Assembly (NCBI GenBank): GCA_016744875.1
Contig: JADGDL010000034.1
Coordinates: 1-23,049 of the forward strand
Reading direction: 5' to 3'
DNA: 23,049 bases
DNA from: Sulfurovum sp.
GTDB lineage: Bacteria; Campylobacterota; Campylobacteria; Campylobacterales; Sulfurovaceae
Of this stretch, positions 21,294 through 23,049 are shown piece after piece. The notes below the pieces were generated by a model. That model did no database searches and was not told the origin of the DNA. It saw only the letters and a list, made by a program, of their open reading frames with translations. Each line of letters opens with the position of its first letter. Position 1 is the stretch's first letter. The position numbers were made by a program, and so were the translations under genes.

Positions 21294-22895
21294 TTAGAGA
21301 TAACCTTTAATGGGAAGGATCGAGATCATATCTGTACCTAATCTTTTCCAAAATCCTACCTGTGGAGGGGCGTAGTAGGTTTTCTCTTTTCCCTCTTCTA
21401 AAGTATGCCATATGGGTCCAGAGTGTGTTACATCATTATCAAACTCATTGGGGTACATACCCCAAGAGAGTTGATAGAAGTTATCTAAATTTATTATCTC
21501 AAGAAGTTCCATTTTTTGTCTTTTAGTAAGCTTTTCACTACTTATGATCATCAGTAATTCTGTATTTAGTTTGTCTGAACGTGGATCAATATTTGCAGAG
21601 CCTACAATAAGCCTGTCATTATCCATGAGTATCATCTTAGTATGTAATGAGAGAGAATTTGGACTTGCCCACTCTGTATTTGACAAAAACTTTTTGAAAC
21701 TGTTAGGTTTAAGTTCATAGAGCTTGACACCCATTTCAACCAAATCTTTAATGGAGTCCTGATACCCACTGTAAACAGGAAAGACATCAGTAGAAGCCAA
21801 AGAGTTGGTGATAACAATGACATTTATACCTCTGTCTCTTTTCTCTTTTATATTTTCCAGCATTTGATCACTAGGTATAAAGTAAGGTGAGATTACGATC
21901 AGATTATTTTTAACCTGCATAAGCTCTCTATTGAGCTGTGCAGAGATATGGGTTGAAGTGTCACTTTCATCGGTATTGACTTTAGTAGGATGATCATAAT
22001 AAAAATCTGTTCGTTTTGCTACTGTAAGTTTGAGGTTTTTTTGAGTTAATTTGCGATTGAACTCAGAATTAACGATCGCTTTTCCTGCAGGACTCTCTTC
22101 ATAGAGCTTTATTTCTCTTTTAAGATCTTCTTTACTGGGAAGGTAAGATGGATTATCGCTATGATCTAGTACATCTTTAGAAGGTACCGCCTCATCACTG
22201 TTCCAATAGAGATCAAATGCTTTATAAATATCAGGCACAACTTTACCTATGGCCAAAATATCATAATCAAGGAAAAGTGTTTCTGCAGTTGAAGCGAAGT
22301 AGACATCACCGATATTCCTTCCGCCAATAATAGCTGCTGACCCGTCAGATATCAATGATTTGTTGTGCATTCTTTTTCCTAGTGAATTGACATTAAAAAG
22401 TAATGCAAGGTTACGAAAAGAAGTCCTAAATATATTGGGGTTGAAGAGACGTAGTTCTATGTTTGGATGAGAGGCGAGTTTTTGCCACTGCTCATCCTTA
22501 CCTGAACTACTCAGATCATCTAAAAGTATACGCACTTTTACCCCTCTATGGGCAGCCATTAAAAGATGGGCAGCAAACACTTTTCCCGTAGTATCTGCTT
22601 TATAGATATAGTACTGTACATCTAAACTAGTAGTGGCATGATCTATGAGAAAAAGTCTTGCTGCAAAGGCATCTGTGGGTGCAGAAAGAGAGTAAAAAGC
22701 AGAATGGTCTCCAAGTTTTTGATCTGTATTGTTTAGGTAAGATAAAAGAGGTGCTTTATCTTTAGGAAGCTTGGTTATGCTTGTTTGCTTGTTTGCAGTA
22801 GTCTTTGGTATTTTATGGCTGCAGGCAGAAAGAAATAAAGTGATAATGACTATGTAAAAGATCTTAAAAAGATAGATAAAATTTATGCTTTTCAT
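21294..22895 (-). CDS. Phospholipase-D-family lipoprotein (cardiolipin-synthase-like)
   Basis: The 533 residues begin with a lipoprotein signal ending in LSAC, so Cys25 would be lipidated and the enzyme would face the periplasm. Two complete HKD motifs are present: His177-x-Lys179-x4-Asp184 in RMHNKSLISDGS and His418-x-Lys420-x4-Asp425 in LHTKMILMDN, each followed by the usual Gly-Ser/Gly-Gly-x-Asn element (IIGGRNIGD, IVGSANIDPRSD). Two-motif PLD proteins of this length include the ClsC (YmdC) type cardiolipin synthases, which join phosphatidyl groups; phospholipase or nuclease activity is the alternative. There is no ribosome binding site before the ATG. Instead the start overlaps the stop of an 18-codon ORF, suggesting coupled translation. 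The gene converges on the plus-strand cluster, 19 bases away. Confidence 0.85.
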   Translation of the reverse strand: MKSINFIYLFKIFYIVIITLFLSACSHKIPKTTANKQTSITKLPKDKAPLLSYLNNTDQKLGDHSAFYSLSAPTDAFAARLFLIDHATTSLDVQYYIYKADTTGKVFAAHLLMAAHRGVKVRILLDDLSSSGKDEQWQKLASHPNIELRLFNPNIFRTSFRNLALLFNVNSLGKRMHNKSLISDGSAAIIGGRNIGDVYFASTAETLFLDYDILAIGKVVPDIYKAFDLYWNSDEAVPSKDVLDHSDNPSYLPSKEDLKREIKLYEESPAGKAIVNSEFNRKLTQKNLKLTVAKRTDFYYDHPTKVNTDESDTSTHISAQLNRELMQVKNNLIVISPYFIPSDQMLENIKEKRDRGINVIVITNSLASTDVFPVYSGYQDSIKDLVEMGVKLYELKPNSFKKFLSNTEWASPNSLSLHTKMILMDNDRLIVGSANIDPRSDKLNTELLMIISSEKLTKRQKMELLEIINLDNFYQLSWGMYPNEFDNDVTHSGPIWHTLEEGKEKTYYAPPQVGFWKRLGTDMISILPIKGYL

Positions 22896-22948
22896 AGAAC
22901 TGCAAGTAGTAGTGTTATAAAAAACATTAGCATAAAATTTTTTTTCAT
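22892..22948 (-). CDS. 18-residue hydrophobic leader ORF overlapping the PLD gene
   Basis: ATG at 22948 opens the peptide MKKNFMLMFFITLLLAVL, with a GAAAGAG site 4-10 bases upstream. Its TGA overlaps the PLD ATG as ATGA. The peptide has a Lys-Lys start and one hydrophobic run, enough for a tiny membrane protein or a leader that delivers ribosomes to the PLD start, which has no site of its own. Confidence 0.5.
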   Translation of the reverse strand: MKKNFMLMFFITLLLAVL

Positions 22949-23049
22949 GGTTCTCTTTCGTAATTAAATATGAAGCTATATAGTAAGGTTTAATGCGGTG
23001 TCTTATATATATAATACTATGTATAGTCTATCAAAATACTCTTATAGAG

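Noticed and set aside
21281..21300. Hairpin between the DUF1801-like gene and the PLD gene
   Set aside because: TCTCTA/TAGAGA gives only 6 AT-rich pairs and overlaps the PLD stop codon; chance is likely in this composition.
1..23049. A defence system, prophage or mobile island
   Set aside because: No nuclease-helicase defence pair, toxin-antitoxin pair, integrase, transposase or terminal repeats were found. HrpB and the PLD lipoprotein have housekeeping or envelope relatives and are not next to each other in an operon.

Overview
The window is AT-rich, gene-dense bacterial chromosome with short intergenic gaps. No stretch longer than about 200 bases lacks a gene, and I see no rRNA, tRNA, CRISPR array, insertion sequence, integrase or phage gene. 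The gene styles suggest a free-living Campylobacterota (Epsilonproteobacteria) relative of Sulfurovum/Sulfurimonas: a 2-oxoacid:ferredoxin oxidoreductase gamma subunit, the C5-pathway enzyme HemL next to an AtpZ-like protein, a Lys/Pro-rich TonB, NhaA, and many small periplasmic proteins with signal peptides. This is inference from gene content and base composition; no marker gene proves it.

Layout. 2-466: 3' part of an oxidoreductase gamma subunit, followed by a hairpin and a second inverted repeat. 618-1805 (minus): LysE-type exporter and a bitopic membrane protein. 1929-2666: secreted protein with two peptidoglycan-binding-like repeats. 2676-4142 (minus): membrane-anchored alpha/beta hydrolase. 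4329-5699: a periplasmic rhodanese and a secreted NIT-domain protein in one operon. 5738-6664 (minus): TonB-like protein whose ribosome binding site points to a non-standard start. 6799-8916: hemL, AtpZ-like protein and a four-helix membrane protein, tightly packed. 8920-9519 (minus): Met-rich periplasmic protein. 9631-10489: YjbR/MmcQ protein followed by an ogt alkyltransferase split by a one-base frame change. 10540-12057: three 11-bp tandem repeats over a promoter, then a hybrid histidine kinase with no evident sensor domain. 12087-14491: a MerR-type regulator divergent from an AhpD-like protein, a small membrane protein and a periplasmic CPWC thioredoxin, with a perfect 19-bp palindrome in the shared promoter. 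14630-15973: nhaA. 15975-18464 (minus): hrpB. 18553-21274: an unknown protein, a 55-residue membrane protein, a SAM methyltransferase and two small proteins. 21294-22948 (minus): a phospholipase-D lipoprotein preceded by an 18-residue hydrophobic ORF that overlaps it by four bases.

The most interesting parts are (1) the MerR / AhpD / small membrane protein / thioredoxin locus, which looks like a self-contained redox-responsive module with a SoxR-like operator core; (2) the rhodanese plus soluble NIT-domain pair, two periplasmic proteins that could couple sulfur and nitrogen-oxide chemistry; (3) the 11-bp phased repeats in front of the hybrid kinase; and (4) several translation-level oddities (split ogt, tonB start, 18-codon leader on the PLD lipoprotein). 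None of these functions is proven by the sequence alone.
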